In this document: positions 24,297 through 36,658 of the stretch, one piece after another | Position numbering within the stretch: position 1 is the stretch's first letter | Layout of the letters: each line of letters opens with the position of its first letter | DNA from: Ianthella basta | Lineage: Eukaryota; Porifera; Demospongiae; Verongiida; Ianthellidae | DNA length: 64,000 nt | Assembly (NCBI GenBank): GCA_964019415.1 | Contig: OZ025874.1 | Location: 6,611,092 to 6,675,091 of the forward strand | Direction of reading: 5' to 3' | Position numbers and translations under genes: made by a program | The notes under the pieces: model-generated | What the model was told of the DNA's origin: nothing | The model's input: the letters and a program-made list of their open reading frames with translations, nothing else | The model's database searches: none

Positions 24297-24400
24297 CAAA
24301 ATAATGTTCAGCTCAAGTGACGTAGACAAGCAGGAGTTGGCAAAGGTCCTTCAGACCATCACTTAATGTTCTTAGGGGGCTTCCGATCAGCAATCTGTGC
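24297..24400 (-). promoter_or_regulatory. Putative leader exon (5' UTR) of ANK-DD gene 1
   Basis: On the minus strand about 100 bp ending at a GTGAGT donor (24296-24291) is conserved with sequences upstream of gene 2 (40962 onward) and gene 3 (55942 onward). No long open frame, so it is likely an untranslated first exon, with the promoter just to its right. The 5' end is not defined. A pseudogene fragment begins almost immediately to the right. Confidence 0.5.
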
Positions 24401-25190
24401 CTGACTTCAACATTGCCTTTACAGTTGACACATGACTACACATTGCAGCTAAATGAAGAGGACTACTTAACGCACCAGCAACTATGCCTTTTTTTTGCTC
24501 CAAATCTGATCAGCTCCAATGCTGCCTCTGTGTTCCCCTCCCCTGCTACTACATACAGTGGAGTCAAACCATCATTGTCTGTTGCATTAATGTCACTCCC
24601 TGTACTTAACATCTCCTTAATCAGCAGCATTACTACCTTCAGCAGCTGCAAAATGTAAACACTCTTACCCTTGCTATCCACCACATCCACAGGACAGCCT
24701 GCCTTCAACATTGCTTTCACAGACGACACATGACCACCCAGTATAGCTGCTTGAAGTGGAGTTACTGTACCAGTCCTACCAGCAACAATGGCCTTGTCAG
24801 CGTCATTTCTGATCAACTCCAACATTGCTTTGGTCCTTTCATTACTTGCTGCTACATGCAGTGGAGTCAAACCAATATGTGTCAGTCGCACCCAGTGCTC
24901 AATACCTCCCTGATCACTTCAGCACTATCACCATCAGCTGCAGCATGCAAAACACTGTAACCATTGCTATCCACCACATCCACAGGACAGCCTGCCTTCA
25001 ACGTTGCCTACACAGTTGTAACATGACCACATCCAGCAGCTTGATGAAGTGGAGTACCACAACCAACAGCAACTATGGTATTGTCTGCACCATGTCTGAT
25101 CAATTCCAATGCTGCCTTAGTCTTACCATTTGTGGCTTCTGCTAATATTTGCACATAAGACTCAACAGCTCTAATATTAAACACGATCAT
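24395..25190 (-). pseudogene. Ankyrin fragment of the ANK-DD family, frame-shifted
   Basis: About 265 codons' worth of the same three-type ankyrin cycle (LELIRHGAD, GTPLHQAAGCGHV, MLKAGCPVDVVDS) read in at least two frames: 25190-25008, then 24891-24463, with a frameshift in between and another near 24470. There is no linker or Death-domain part. The matching leader exon to its right (about 27559) has lost its donor (GT to AT). It is a truncated, dead copy. Confidence 0.8.
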
Positions 25191-25594
25191 GCCTTTAGTA
25201 CGAAAAGATAAGTAAGGTAATGCGGGTAGCTAACTTGACGTAGGGTAACTTGGAACGAACCTTGTAACAGCGGAACGGGTACTTCTAGAAGCACTTAGTT
25301 TAATTGGTCGTTTCTGAAGGCAACCTACTGCCCTTCCTGATCTGTGCTTCCTAGGCTTCTGGCTTCAGCGGAGTCCTCTACTCGCGTCTTCAAATGCGAC
25401 AAACATGAAATATAATATCGCAAACAGATTCTTCAAAGCCACCAAACTACTGAAAGCTCCAAGTCTGGTAGTGAACCCCTTCATGTGGTGGCCGATGTTT
25501 GGCCTACAACTGATCGCCCCTTATTCAATATTGCGTCATCGTAGCCTGTCCTAACTTGTCTCGTACCCCCGACCCAGGGGGGGCGGGGGGGGGC

Positions 25595-26578
25595 GGTCAA
25601 GGTCACGTGTGTCTGCAAAATGGCCGACGTGACTGCTCTTTACTGTGTATTTTACCTATACTAGCTAAGAGCAGACATATTTCGAGAAACACGTCGCATC
25701 GCTTGTTAATTTGCTTCTGAGCACACAATTGGACAAGGGCTATCAGAAAATGGACCCTTCCCCGCCCTTCCCCAGCATCTAGGTAGGTTTTGCGAGCATT
25801 TTCCAACACCGGTGTACGAGTGTTCGCTGATGCTGGCTACGAGGCAGATGGGGCCTAATCTGGAGTACTGAGCAAGTGCTCCTGTGGAAGTGACTCCTTA
25901 GAAGCTGGTAGCGAGTCCTCATTGATCACTTCAGGATTGCAAGACTGATAGGTTGACTGTTTCTGCAATGGGAGTGCAATCGGCAGCCACGTCCTTGCAA
26001 TCGTCTTGGTTCTGTACATGATTTGTCACATTCGATAGCTTAATTGTCTGACCGCTTTCACGATTTAGTTTTGCAAGTTATCGCAGCGTTTCTTGAGGAT
26101 TGCCAGCACGCTTAAGCCATTTCTAGCATCCCTGCTATCGAATGTGACAAATCATGTACAGAACCAAGACGATTGCAAGGACGTGGCTGCCGATTGCACT
26201 CCCATTGCAGAAGCAGTCAACCTATCAGTCTTGCAGTCCTGAAGTGATCAATGATGACTCGCTACCAGCTTCTAAGGAGTCACTTCCACAGGAGCACTTG
26301 CTCAGAACACCAGATTAGGCTCCATCTGCCTCGTAGCCAGCATCAGAGAACACTCGTACACCGGTGTTGGAAAATGCTCGCAAAACCTACCTAGATGCTG
26401 GGGAAGAGCGGGGAAGGGTCCATTTTCTGATAGCCCTTGTCTAACTGTGTGCTCCGAAGCAAAGAAACAAGCGATGTGACGTGTTTCTCGAAATATGTCT
26501 GCTCTTAGCTAGTATAGGTAAAATACACAGTAAAGAGCAGCAGCGTCGGCCATTTTGCGGACACACGTGACCTTGACC
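25595..26578. repeat. Long inverted repeat, 2 x 445 bp
   Basis: Arm 25595-26039 and arm 26134-26578 are inverted copies of exactly 445 bp, with roughly 18 substitutions and no indel seen by eye (about 96 percent). They are separated by a 94-bp spacer. A transcript would fold into a very long duplex. Short open frames in the arms match nothing I know. It could be a foldback transposon or a hairpin RNA locus. Confidence 0.93.
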
Positions 26579-26580
26579 CC

Positions 26581-26936
26581 CTGGTATCTTTGGGCCCATT
26601 CCTTGGCTCGCCTCGACGTATCTCGAATACTTTTGGCCAATCAGATCGCCGCTTGATCACGTGCTTACGAAACCACGCGTGAGCCTCATATGCGAAGATA
26701 TGGAAGACGACTCTCAAACGTTCTTTTATGGATCCTGGGTATGCCACAGAACTGGATCCCAATCGTGGACTATCCATAATCCAAGAAAGAACGCTTACAC
26801 TTTGAGACTCCTCCCTATTCAGCTTCAAGTACGAGATTCGTGCGTGAGTTTCAGCAGACACGTGACCAAGCAGCGATCTGATTGGCCAGAATTATTTGGG
26901 ATGGCGAGAACCAAGGAATCAGCCCAAAGATACCAG
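26581..26936. mobile_element. 356-bp foldback MITE-like element
   Basis: It starts CTGGTATCTTTGGGC and ends with the exact reverse complement, a 15-bp perfect terminal repeat. The inverted similarity continues inward with mismatches for about 120 bp (GGCCAATCAGATCGC-type blocks on both sides). It sits three bases from the end of the 445-bp inverted repeat. A target duplication is not clear. Confidence 0.8.
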
Positions 26937-27083
26937 ACCACCTCTTCCGCAGCCATTTTGTTAGCGGAAGTGGTGGGCTGGGAACGAGACTACCTGCCCT
27001 CGACCCTGTCGCCGGCCGCCATTTTATTCGAGGCGCGGCGAATAAAATGGCGGTCGGCGGACAGGGTCGGGTACGAGACTATG
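26934..27083. repeat. Two adjacent hairpins next to the foldback elements
   Basis: A small hairpin (26934-26978) is followed by one with 30-bp near-perfect arms (27001-27030 and 27039-27070) around GCCGCCATTTTATTCG. Both are followed by a GAACGAGACTA or GTACGAGACTA motif. That motif in inverse form (TCTCGTACCC) also starts just left of the 445-bp inverted repeat near 25559, suggesting a nested composite. Confidence 0.75.
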
Positions 27084-27558
27084 TCCTAACCACAACTGTT
27101 CCAAGTTACCCCATCCGCCATTTCTCTACATGGCTGCAATAATGTCATTGCCTGTACGCCTAGGAGCGCGAGCGAAATCCAAGTCTGTTTACTGTCTGTG
27201 ACTGGGGAGGGATAACCTCATGTGTCAACACGTTTTCGGCGATCCAGCTTAATTCGTCTGGGTACGATACACAGAAAAGTAATTTTTGTTCCAGGTTACC
27301 CCGTTTTACCTTACTGCTCGAATGTGAATCAAATGAATCACCCACTCACGCTAGTACAGATCACGAATTGCTATTTCCCCCACATTCAGACTGAGTGACA
27401 AAACGACCACTATGGTTGACTGATGACAGCAGATGATCTAGTAGGCGGCGGGGTGGATCCCTACAACTTCTGAGTTCTAGCCTGTCGCTCACGCACAATA
27501 CTACAGGCACGATATCATGCTGTCTGTGATCAGGAGCGAGAACAGGTTCTCAACTCAT

Positions 27559-27660
27559 CTAATACAGTCAGCTGAAGTGGCGTTCGCAAACAAACAGTTA
27601 CAGGAGCTGGCCAAGGTCCCTTGGATCACCAGTTAACGTTCTGCATGATCTGAACTTTTT
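27559..27660 (-). pseudogene. Leader exon copy with broken splice donor
   Basis: Conserved with the leader exons at 24297, 40962 and 55942 over about 90 bp, but the donor reads ATGAGT instead of GTGAGT (27558-27553, minus strand). It lies upstream of the ankyrin pseudogene at 24.4-25.2 kb. Confidence 0.45.
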
Positions 27661-27740
27661 CGGTCGGCTCTCAGTCACGCAAACTAGAGTAAACTCTGAT
27701 CCGCGCTCCTCCCAAGTATATACGTGTAGTCATGTCAACA

Positions 27741-27838
27741 TAGTCTCGTTCCCAGACCCACCTCCGCCGTTCCGCTATTTCTATTTAGAAGGGGGCGGAA
27801 AAGGCGGAACGGCGGAGGTGGGTCTGGGAACGATACTA
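27741..27838. mobile_element. 98-bp hairpin MITE
   Basis: Arms of about 35 bp (27741-27775 and 27804-27838) are inverted with one mismatch, with GC-rich stem and TAGT ends. The terminus TCTCGTTCCCAGACC resembles the motif bordering the hairpins at 26980-27080, so these are probably one family. Confidence 0.85.
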
Positions 27839-27997
27839 ATGTCAACAGCGATTATTCCTCTGTTTATACATCCCTAACGTATGGTGTTACATAAATTACA
27901 TAATAATAATATTATAGTTACACAGTAATACAAATATTGTAATTGGTCGACGAGGCATGCACTGGACTCCCCCCACACTACAGTGTTCCTAGCCCCA

Positions 27998-28387
27998 CTA
28001 CACACACAACAGGAGGTGGGTCATGTTCTGAACTTTCTGTCCAGACCCTGGCGCTGCATGAGGGGGGATTTCCTGTACCCACTGTTGGTCGAAGGAGTGG
28101 GAGAGGGGGTCTGTGGTAACCTAGGCAACCAAGTTAAGAAGAGAGTCACATGCAATGACAATATCAGCAGCAGTCATTAAACACAAGTGAGGTTGGGTAG
28201 TAGGAAGTTCGAAAATTACACTGCTTCCTCACATCTTTTGTCTGTCCTCCCCAGCACATTCTTTATGTACCCTAACCTTATCCCCTTCCCATCCCCCTCC
28301 CCCACTCACTGCTGTGTGCCCTTTCCTCCCACTCTTTAGCTTGAGTTCCTTAAGTAATTGCTCAAGCTCCTTCTCCAGTGAGCACAC
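27998..28387 (-). CDS. Two candidate 3'-terminal exons of unknown gene, unit 2
   Basis: Minus-strand segment 28387-28310 (78 nt; CTGTAG before, GTGAGT after) encodes a charged helix with LEKELEQLLKELKLKSG. It joins in phase 0 to 28120-27998 (123 nt; TTGCCTAG before, ending TAG), which encodes 40 residues containing SHSFDQQW and KVQNMTHLLLCV. Unit 3 keeps the second segment with an identical length (42043-41921). In unit 4 both are disrupted. I do not recognise the product, and most differences between units change residues. Confidence 0.3.
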
Positions 28388-30115
28388 CTACAGACATGCA
28401 TGAACATCAGTGCTCCAGTAGGGAAATGCCTACACGAGTATGAGTTTACATGTATAGTTTGCAGTTGCTGTGTATGGGAATGTTGCTGTGTAAGTGGGAG
28501 ATTTGAATAAGTACATGCATGACCCTGGATGCGTGCAGCTGTGCTATACTCCCATTCACTGGTAATGATAGGAGTACACAAACCATTATCATCCATAATT
28601 ATACATAATTATGAGGAAACATATAACATGCATGTATGTACAGTCATGTGCACAGTGATGTACCAATTGCAAAGACACTGCATGACGTTAACGTTGATGT
28701 CGACATCACAGCAATGCACACTACATGGTATAATTATGTACAAAAGGCCACACAAATACTTTACAAAAGACTGCACTTCCAGTGCAAACTATGTAGCTAA
28801 GAATGCATCAAAAATACTGACTGATACTGACTACAGTAACTACACAATGCTAGCTACTACAAAAACCTATTGTACAAAGACACTTGCTAGTTAACAAACT
28901 ATATAAAATGGATCTTCATTTAATGGGTCAATTGTCCCTTTCACGGGTCAGTGGCAAGTAGCCATAAAACCAAGTAATTTCTTCTGGCCCCGCCCCTTAG
29001 GGTACTCCCCTCAAGCTCATTTGACAGTACAGTGTCTCACACGCTGTGTGGGAAGTCTTCTCAAATCTAAAACAGAACAAACCAAAATCAGTAATCCACC
29101 TTGTGAGTACACAAGACAACACCATCCGTGTGTATCCACTAAAGAGCATTAGAAGCACAGCAAAACACAGCCTTTTTACCAATTAGCTAATCGTGTACTC
29201 TGTCATTTAACGGTTATGCCCACAAAGTCCAAACAATGTGTGGACAAGACCATGTGCATCCATTTTACATTCACACATTGCTCATTCCAATGCACATCGA
29301 AGCACCTCTCGTGTGGACACACCTAAACTCACACATGCAAACATGTGTACTCACATTATGAGAACTGGACAATAGCAGAAGAGAGTCCTTGGGGCATCAC
29401 AGGAGAGTTGGGGAAAGAGGTGAGGTATAGACTTGAGAGTCACTTCCAATATGAGAGTGAAGCACCTCACCAGACCTGCTGCACAAGTGCTGGAGTGGAC
29501 ACAAGCACACAGCACCACTCAACAGTGATGGACTAGGATCAACTAGCTGGTAGTGCTGCAGTGTGTGGTGAGTGACTACTGACCTGACCAACAGGAGGGC
29601 TACGTTGTCAGCTCTCCCTTCACAGCCTCAATGCACTGCAGGTGGGGGAGTTGTAGTCCTTGACAGTTACTAGTAGTGGAGCACATCTGGAGGGGTGGGA
29701 TGGGGCAGTTCAGTCAGGAGCAGGTTCTCTTGTGGACACACACAGAGTCACAGAAGGACTAACCGGAGCCACTACCTCCAGGACGTCTCATACACACATA
29801 CAACACATACTCCTGTATTCTCCTGATGTCTGTACTATGCACCATATGTACTTGGCTGGTCTGTACAGTTCAAATGGCCATGACCTGATCCAGGGGAGGG
29901 AGGAGGAGGAGGATACTTCAAGGACACCTAACACACATACAACATGCATACTCCTACAGTCTCCTGATTGGGCACACTACACACCATCACTGACTGGTCT
30001 GTGGGCTTCATATGGTTGTGACCTTGCCCAAGGGATAGAGGACGGACACCAGGGGAAGGACTAAAGAGGGTTGAAACGTATACAGGGAGAAATATTCTAA
30101 ATACACACATCTACA

Positions 30116-30116
<1 letters not shown>

Positions 30117-30158
<42 letters not shown>

Positions 30159-30183
30159 CATACACGCACAGATGCATGAACAT

Positions 30184-30255
<72 letters not shown>
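30117..30255. repeat. (CA)n microsatellites in unit 2 flank
   Basis: Two CA tracts (30117-30156 and 30184-30255) separated by a short ATGCATACACGC segment. Confidence 0.95.
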
Positions 30256-30258
<3 letters not shown>

Positions 30259-31147
30259 AACAGAAGAGGCCTGCTGGAGAATGATACATAAATACCTACA
30301 TAGACAGGAGAGTTCCGGGCATAACATAGAAGTTGAGGAGCACTTGAGAGCCATTTTCAATCTGAGAGTGAAGCACCTCACCAGATCTGCTGCACAAGTG
30401 CTGGAGTGGACACAAGCACACACAGTAGGGGTAGTAGTGATAGTTAGGAAACAGATGTTCTCTCATACCAGTGGGGGTAATGGTCTAACAAGTAGAATGC
30501 ACCATCTGTGAAACAAACCTGATCTGATCTGTGATCTGTAAATAGTCCAACTCTGGTCTGGTAGGGAATGCCTTCTAAGGAGAGTTGAATTAAGGCAGGA
30601 GCAGCAACAGATATTCCACTTTTCTGCTGCTGAGGTACACACGTGTAACGTGTGCCTTCTCTTCATTAGTGTCTGCTTCAGGGAAGAGTACATGGAAAAG
30701 GGTTGCACGGTAACTTAGTCTCACTGGACACGCTTGATCATTAAGCCAGGGTTTCACTCTGGAATGAGACCACTCAACTCAGGACTAGCAGGCTCAGTTC
30801 CGCTTTTCCGCTTTCCCGTTTAGCAGGATCACTTAGTTCATTACTTCATGAGAAGTGTTCTAAGAGGTTATTCAGTGGAATGATTATAAGAGCATCACAT
30901 TCACTCATCGCCCATACAGAGGGTGCAAGAGGTATCAGAGAAGGGGAAGGCTGACAGAGAATAGGTTCACTTTCTGTTAACAGCCCCTACACAAACAAGC
31001 AATGAGCACAGCACTGTCTGTCTGAAGGGTTCAGCTACTCTTGCACCAACTGCCGTTCAACAGAGCTGGGGTAGAACACTCATACCAGTTATCTTTCCCC
31101 ACACATGACCAGTCTACTAAGTGGCACATAGTTGTCAGTAGTACAGA

Positions 31148-31428
<281 letters not shown>

Positions 31429-31441
31429 GGTACACATAATG

Positions 31442-31803
31442 TTACTGTTTCCTCTGCCGTCTCTCCTCCAACAAAGCCCTCTCAATGCTGTCTGCTACAT
31501 CACACCCTAGGCAGTCCCCCACTGCAGACAAAACAGTGGACCATGTGCGAGGGGATTCCCCTGTTCCCCTTGACCCCTCCAGCCAGCATTCAAACATCTC
31601 CAGGCAACAAAGCTTCACATCATGTGACTCTGTGACTTTGAATGTCTTCAAGATGGCCACATTCATCCCCAAGTGGACCCCTAGTTGGTGCCACTTGTGG
31701 GCAACTGAAGGGACCACCTTCTTCAAGAGAAGTACAGCAGTGGGTTTGCTGCTGAGGAGCTCATCTCTGAGAGGGTCTGCCAAAGATGAAGGAGTGGGGG
31801 TGA
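31442..31803 (-). CDS. ANK-DD gene 2 exon 4: Death-like domain 4 and stop
   Basis: 362 nt after a CCTCCCTCACAG acceptor, ending with a basic RRQRKQ tail and TAA. The core (HKWHQLGVHLGMNVAIL...MFECWLEGSRGTG) follows the same Death-fold pattern as in gene 1. Confidence 0.83.
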
Positions 31804-34800
31804 CTGTGAGGGAGGGAGGAGGTTGTACCATTTAGTAATGGTACAGAATACAACACTACATTGTTAGCACGGTTGTACTTATTTTACACACCCTATTACA
31901 GTGTACCACAAGCAATCAGGGCAACTGCTCAGTGTGTGTGCAGGTGGACAAGTTTGTTCCATTTTGACATGATGCAGAAACATGTGTAGGCACAACAGAA
32001 CCTTAGCTATCCTCACCTCTTTGCTTGGAATCCAGTCTTGCCCTGATCTGTTTGGCCACCTCTGGACCTACTGCCTCTCCCACCACATCAAGCACTTTCC
32101 CCCAGGTGCGGGGGAGGGACCCAGTGCCTGGCAACTGCTGCAGCCACTGGTTGAACAGCTCACGGCAGCACTCCTCAACACGGCCTTGCTCACTGGCAGC
32201 AATTGCAGCTCGCTTCTCATATGATACCTGCAAGTAGTCCGCAACCGCCTCCCACTGGGCGGCTGTAAAGGGGACCACGTGTTCCTGCAGAGCAGCTAGT
32301 TCAGGGGTGCTCTGCAAAAGGGGAGTGGGACTAGAGGGTTGGTCTTCACCACCTTGCAGGCTCAACTGGATCTGCTCCACTGCCACTGGGCCACATGTCT
32401 TCCTGATAGCCTCCAAGACCACACCCTCCTCTCTCTTTTCCCTTCCAGTGTCACGGTCTTGCCTCAACCAACAGTGGAGAGACTCACGGCAACAGTCACT
32501 AGTTAGATTTCGTCTTTCAACCTTAATCACATCCAGTACTGTTGAGCTGATACCCAGGTGCAGTGCAAAGTTGTACCAGTTCACTCCAACATGGTGCACT
32601 ATAACGGATACCAACTGAGGGGACAGCTGGGATGAGGAAGGAGTGGGCCCTGTAGAATAAGGAATTAAGGAAGGTAGGGAGGGATTGTAAGAGTACCTTT
32701 AAAGAAGTTAACTTAGGGAAGTGTGTGTGTGTGAGGGGGGATGAGAGTACAACCTAACTGTGAGGGAATGGCTCGTACGTATCTACATGCACCTGTCCTA
32801 CATCTTCCCTCTGTACATACCAAGGCTGCACAGCCCAAATATAATCATGTACTTACAAAGTCTGAGCGTAAACTACAAATTTAGTTAAGACAGCTACAAG
32901 AATTACATTCAGACCTGTATCCACTGGACAGAGATGATAGGGTATTCTCTGAGTTAAGGAGGTAGGTGGAACCTGTGGCAGGGGGGGGGGGGGGGGGGGG
33001 GGTACCACAATGCAAGGCATGTTACACTGTAACACTCCTACATTATTTAAACCAAAGGCGTACAAACCAACAAGTACCCCCTACAATTGCAACTCACTTC
33101 ACTGTCTTGAGTTCCAAGGATGTCGCGTGTCAGCTGATCCATTGTATGTTTGGTCTCAAAATGGCCGAGTACCTCTAGCAGTGTCCTCCAGCTGGCTGCC
33201 TCATTGTGCTCCAACCAGTAGATGAGGACCTCCAGGTACCTGTCCTCACAGGAGGAGTGGATTGAGGAAATGTGAGTTAGAGCTGCTAGGGGGATTTTGA
33301 GGGAAATCCCTAAGCGCCGCCATCGTTCAACATTAACATGAGCAATGACGTAAGTGGATATTATACTTAAGTCTGGTCTCTGCTCCAACACCTTCTGTTG
33401 ATGGAGGTGTGACTCCTCTGTGGCTGTTCCCTGCTCGGCTGTGGTGGTCCTCCCCAACAGTTGACCAAGTATTGCCTGCACTGCCTGCTGTCCAAGTGGA
33501 CCGGCAGATCTCAGTTCCATCAGCCCCTGATGGAGGTGGAGCACAGCTGTCCCATGTTGCAACCTGATCTCCTCTGTGATGATTGCCCAAACCCCTTGTC
33601 TCCCTCCTGCTCCAGTGATGATGGTGACAGCTTCGTCAAGTCTAAGCTTCTCAGCTAGATCTAAAGGGCTGAGTCCATTGGGAAGGCACTCATTGAGGGT
33701 GTAGCGGAAGGAATCATTGGTGGTGAGAAAATCAATCACTTCAGTGTATTTGCGGCTGCTATACTCCATGCAAACATGATACAACTGTTTGGCACACATC
33801 ATTGAAATGACCGCCAAATGCAGAGGGTTCAGTTCACACTCAGGCAATACCTGCATAAGGATGCTCTCATCACGCCTTCCGAAGTGAGCTGTAAACAGCT
33901 GCTTCAAGCGGCCATAGTACTTACCAGGCCCAGTGCGGGCTGTGAGTATTTCACTCAAGCATTCCAAAACTGCTACATCTCCATGTATTGCAGCCAAACA
34001 TGCTAGTTTATTCAGATTAACTAGCCGGTGTCTTGAGAAGACAGAGAGAACCTTTCTCAGGTGCTTTGGTGTTCGTACCTTATTCTTAATTCCTAAATCA
34101 CTAAACAAGACTCCCTCAAACACAGAAATGGTACCACCATGCTCTGAAAACAAGTATGGAGATTGTATGTTAATGCCAAGCTCTTTACAGAGAGCAAAGT
34201 CAACAATCATCTCATCTGGTCTACGCCTTAGTAAGGGTACAGTACCACCCAACACCAATTCCATGGTTCGTCTGTAATACAACCTTGCAGTATTCAATGG
34301 TGTCCCAAGCAGTGGTGCTTCTGCCTTCGTATTAGCACCCAGTGCCAGGAGTGCCATGAAACACTCATCACGCTGAAGTACAATAGCATAATGCAAAGGC
34401 GTTAAGCCATAATAATCCCTCTGTGACACATTAAAGCCTCTTTCCACCAATGTACGAAGCAACCTGACATTGCCTCCTATTGCTGCCAAATGAAGCAATG
34501 TCTCTCCATCCCTAACAATCCCATCGACAGGAAAGTTTTCACCCAACATCACTTCTACAGTGGACCAGTGACCACAACATGCAGCTGACAAGAGGGGCCC
34601 CCCAAGGGTGCCAGCCCTTATGGTTTTATCAGCTCCATGTCTGACCAAATTCAGAACTGTTTCTGTTTTCCCCCAGCTAGCTGCATAATCCAGTGGAGTG
34701 CAGCCTTCACTGTCAGTGGCATTCACATCACATGCTCTACCCAGTAGCTCACCAATCACTTCAACAAATCCAAAGCCAGCTGCAGCATGCAAAGCACTGG

Positions 34801-36658
34801 CACCATTGCTGTCCACCACATCCACAGGACAGCCTGCCTTCAACATTGCCTTTACAGTTGATGTATGACCACGCATTACAGCTTGATGAAGTGGAGTACC
34901 ACATGCACCAGCAATTGCGGCTTTTTCTGCCCCATGTCGTATCAACTCCAATGCTGTCTCAGTATTCCCACAGATGGCTGCTACGTGCAGTGGATTTTTA
35001 CCACCTTTGTCCAGTGCATTAATATCACACCCTGTACTTAACATCACCCTAATCATTTCAGCATTGCCACCTTCAGCTGCAGCATGCAAAACACTGACAC
35101 CATTGCTATCCACCCTGATAGGACAGCCTGCTTTCAACATTGCCTTTACGGTTGATAGATGACCAAACCCAGCAGCTTGATGAAGTGCAGTACCTTTTGC
35201 ACCAGCAACTATGGCTTTGTCTGCCCCACATCTAATCAACTCCAATACTGTCTCAGTATTCCCTTTTACAGCTGCTACATGCAGTGGAGTATCACCATCA
35301 TTGGCTGCTGCATTAATGTCACACCCTGTAGTCAATGCCTCCCTGATCATTTCAGCATTGCCACCTTGGGCTGCAAAATGCAAAAAATTGCCACCATGCT
35401 TATCCACTGCATCCACAGGACAGCCTGCCTCTAACATCAACCTCAGAGTTGATATATGACCATGTAAGGCAGCTCGATGAAGTGGAGTACCAAATTCACC
35501 AGCAGCTATGGCCTTCTCTGCCCCATTCTTTATCAACTCCAATGCTGTCTCATTATTTCCACTCATTCCTGCCAAATGCAGTGGGGTCATTCCATCATTG
35601 TCTGTGGCATTAATATCAAACCCTGTACTCAACACCTCTCTAATCACTGAAGAATTGCCACTTTCAGCTGCAAAATGCAAAACACTCCTGCCATTGCTAG
35701 CCAGGACATCCACAGGACAGCCCACCTTTAACATTTTCTTCACAAGAGTCACATGACCATGTTTTGCAGCTCGATGAAGAGGAGTACCTTTTGCACCAGC
35801 AACTATGGCCTTTTCTGCCCCAAGTCTGATCAACTCCAGTGCAGTCTCAGTATTCCCACTGATAGCTGCTACATGCAGTGGTGTGTCACCATCATCATCT
35901 GTTGCATTAATGTCACACCCTGCACTCAGCAACTCCTTAATCATTTCAACATTGCCACCATTCGCAGCAGCATGCAAAACAGTACAACCATTGCTCGCCA
36001 CTGTACTCACAGGACAGCCTGCCTTTAACATTGCCTTCACCATTATAGTATAGCCATGGACTGCAGCTTGGTCAAGTGGAGTACCACATTTCCCTACCGC
36101 AACTACAGCCTTCTCTGCTCCCTGACTGATTAACTCTAATGCTGCCTGAATATTCCCTTTCTCTGCTGCTTTATGTAGTGGAGTCTCACCATTATTGTCT
36201 GTTACATTAACATTGCATCCAGCACTTAACACCTCCCTAATCACTTCCACACTACCTCCTTGAGCTGCAGAATGCAAAACACTCCTACCAAAACTATCCA
36301 CCACATCCACAGGACAGCCTAACTTCAACATTGTCTTCACAGTTGACACATGACCAAACACTGCGGCAATATGAAGTGGAGTGCCAACTTCACCAGCGAC
36401 TATGGCTCTCTCTGCCCCAAGACATATCAAAACTAAAACTGTTAGTGCACACCCACGCGAAGCAGCATAGTGTAGAGGAGTAAGGCCATTTTGATCAGTA
36501 ATGTCCACAGATACGCCACACTCGATGAGTTTGCAAAGTGAATCTACTGAGCCATTGACTGCAGAGATAAATACCAATTTATTCAACTCGTCACCTGGAA
36601 GTGCATTCACAGGAGCTACCAATGTAGTTTGAAGCTGTTTGTGCCGCTTGCTGGGCAT
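31442..36658 (-). CDS. ANK-DD gene 2: ankyrin protein with four Death-like domains
   Basis: Exons 36658-33098, 32972-32915, 32649-32017 and 31803-31442 join in phase for 1537 residues. There are 22 ankyrin repeats (about 55-780), the helical linker with ALCKELGINIQSPYLFSEHG, and four Death-fold domains. The start is the ATG at 36658 (MPSKRHKQLQ), because a CCATTAAG acceptor lies just upstream; the open frame reaching 36733 crosses that acceptor and is not used. It ends RRQRKQ then TAA, as gene 3 does, whereas genes 1 and 4 end KCQ then TGA. This is the most regular of the four ankyrin arrays. Confidence 0.86.
32017..32649 (-). CDS. ANK-DD gene 2 exon 3: Death-like domains 2 and 3
   Basis: 633 nt, entering in phase 1 from the 58-nt exon 32972-32915. 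Domain 2 carries changes near its middle (VERRNLTSDCCRESLHCWLR), while domain 3 is almost identical to gene 1. Donor GTGAGG at 32016-32011. Confidence 0.85.
32983..33002. repeat. Homopolymer G20 (C20 on coding strand) before micro-exon acceptor
   Basis: On the gene 2 strand, 20 C bases stand just upstream of the CTGCCACAG acceptor of the 58-nt exon and form its polypyrimidine tract. Gene 3 has a similar tract (about 48777-48793); genes 1 and 4 have shorter C-rich runs. Confidence 0.9.
33098..36658 (-). CDS. ANK-DD gene 2 large exon: ankyrins, linker, Death domain 1
   Basis: 3561 nt, 1187 codons, phase 0 at both ends, donor GTGAGT at 33097-33092. There are eight ankyrin cycles without interruption. 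Death domain 1 begins differently from gene 1 (VERWRRLGISLKIPLAALTH), then shares YWLEHNEAASWRTLLEVLGH exactly. The open frame continues past the donor to 33047, but the splice is supported by the conserved micro-exon. Confidence 0.88.
34320..36496 (-). repeat. Ankyrin higher-order repeat array, gene 2 (22 repeats, 8 type-A)
   Basis: 2177 bp, almost exactly 22 x 99 bp. The three ankyrin types alternate strictly from start to end. Confidence 0.85.
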
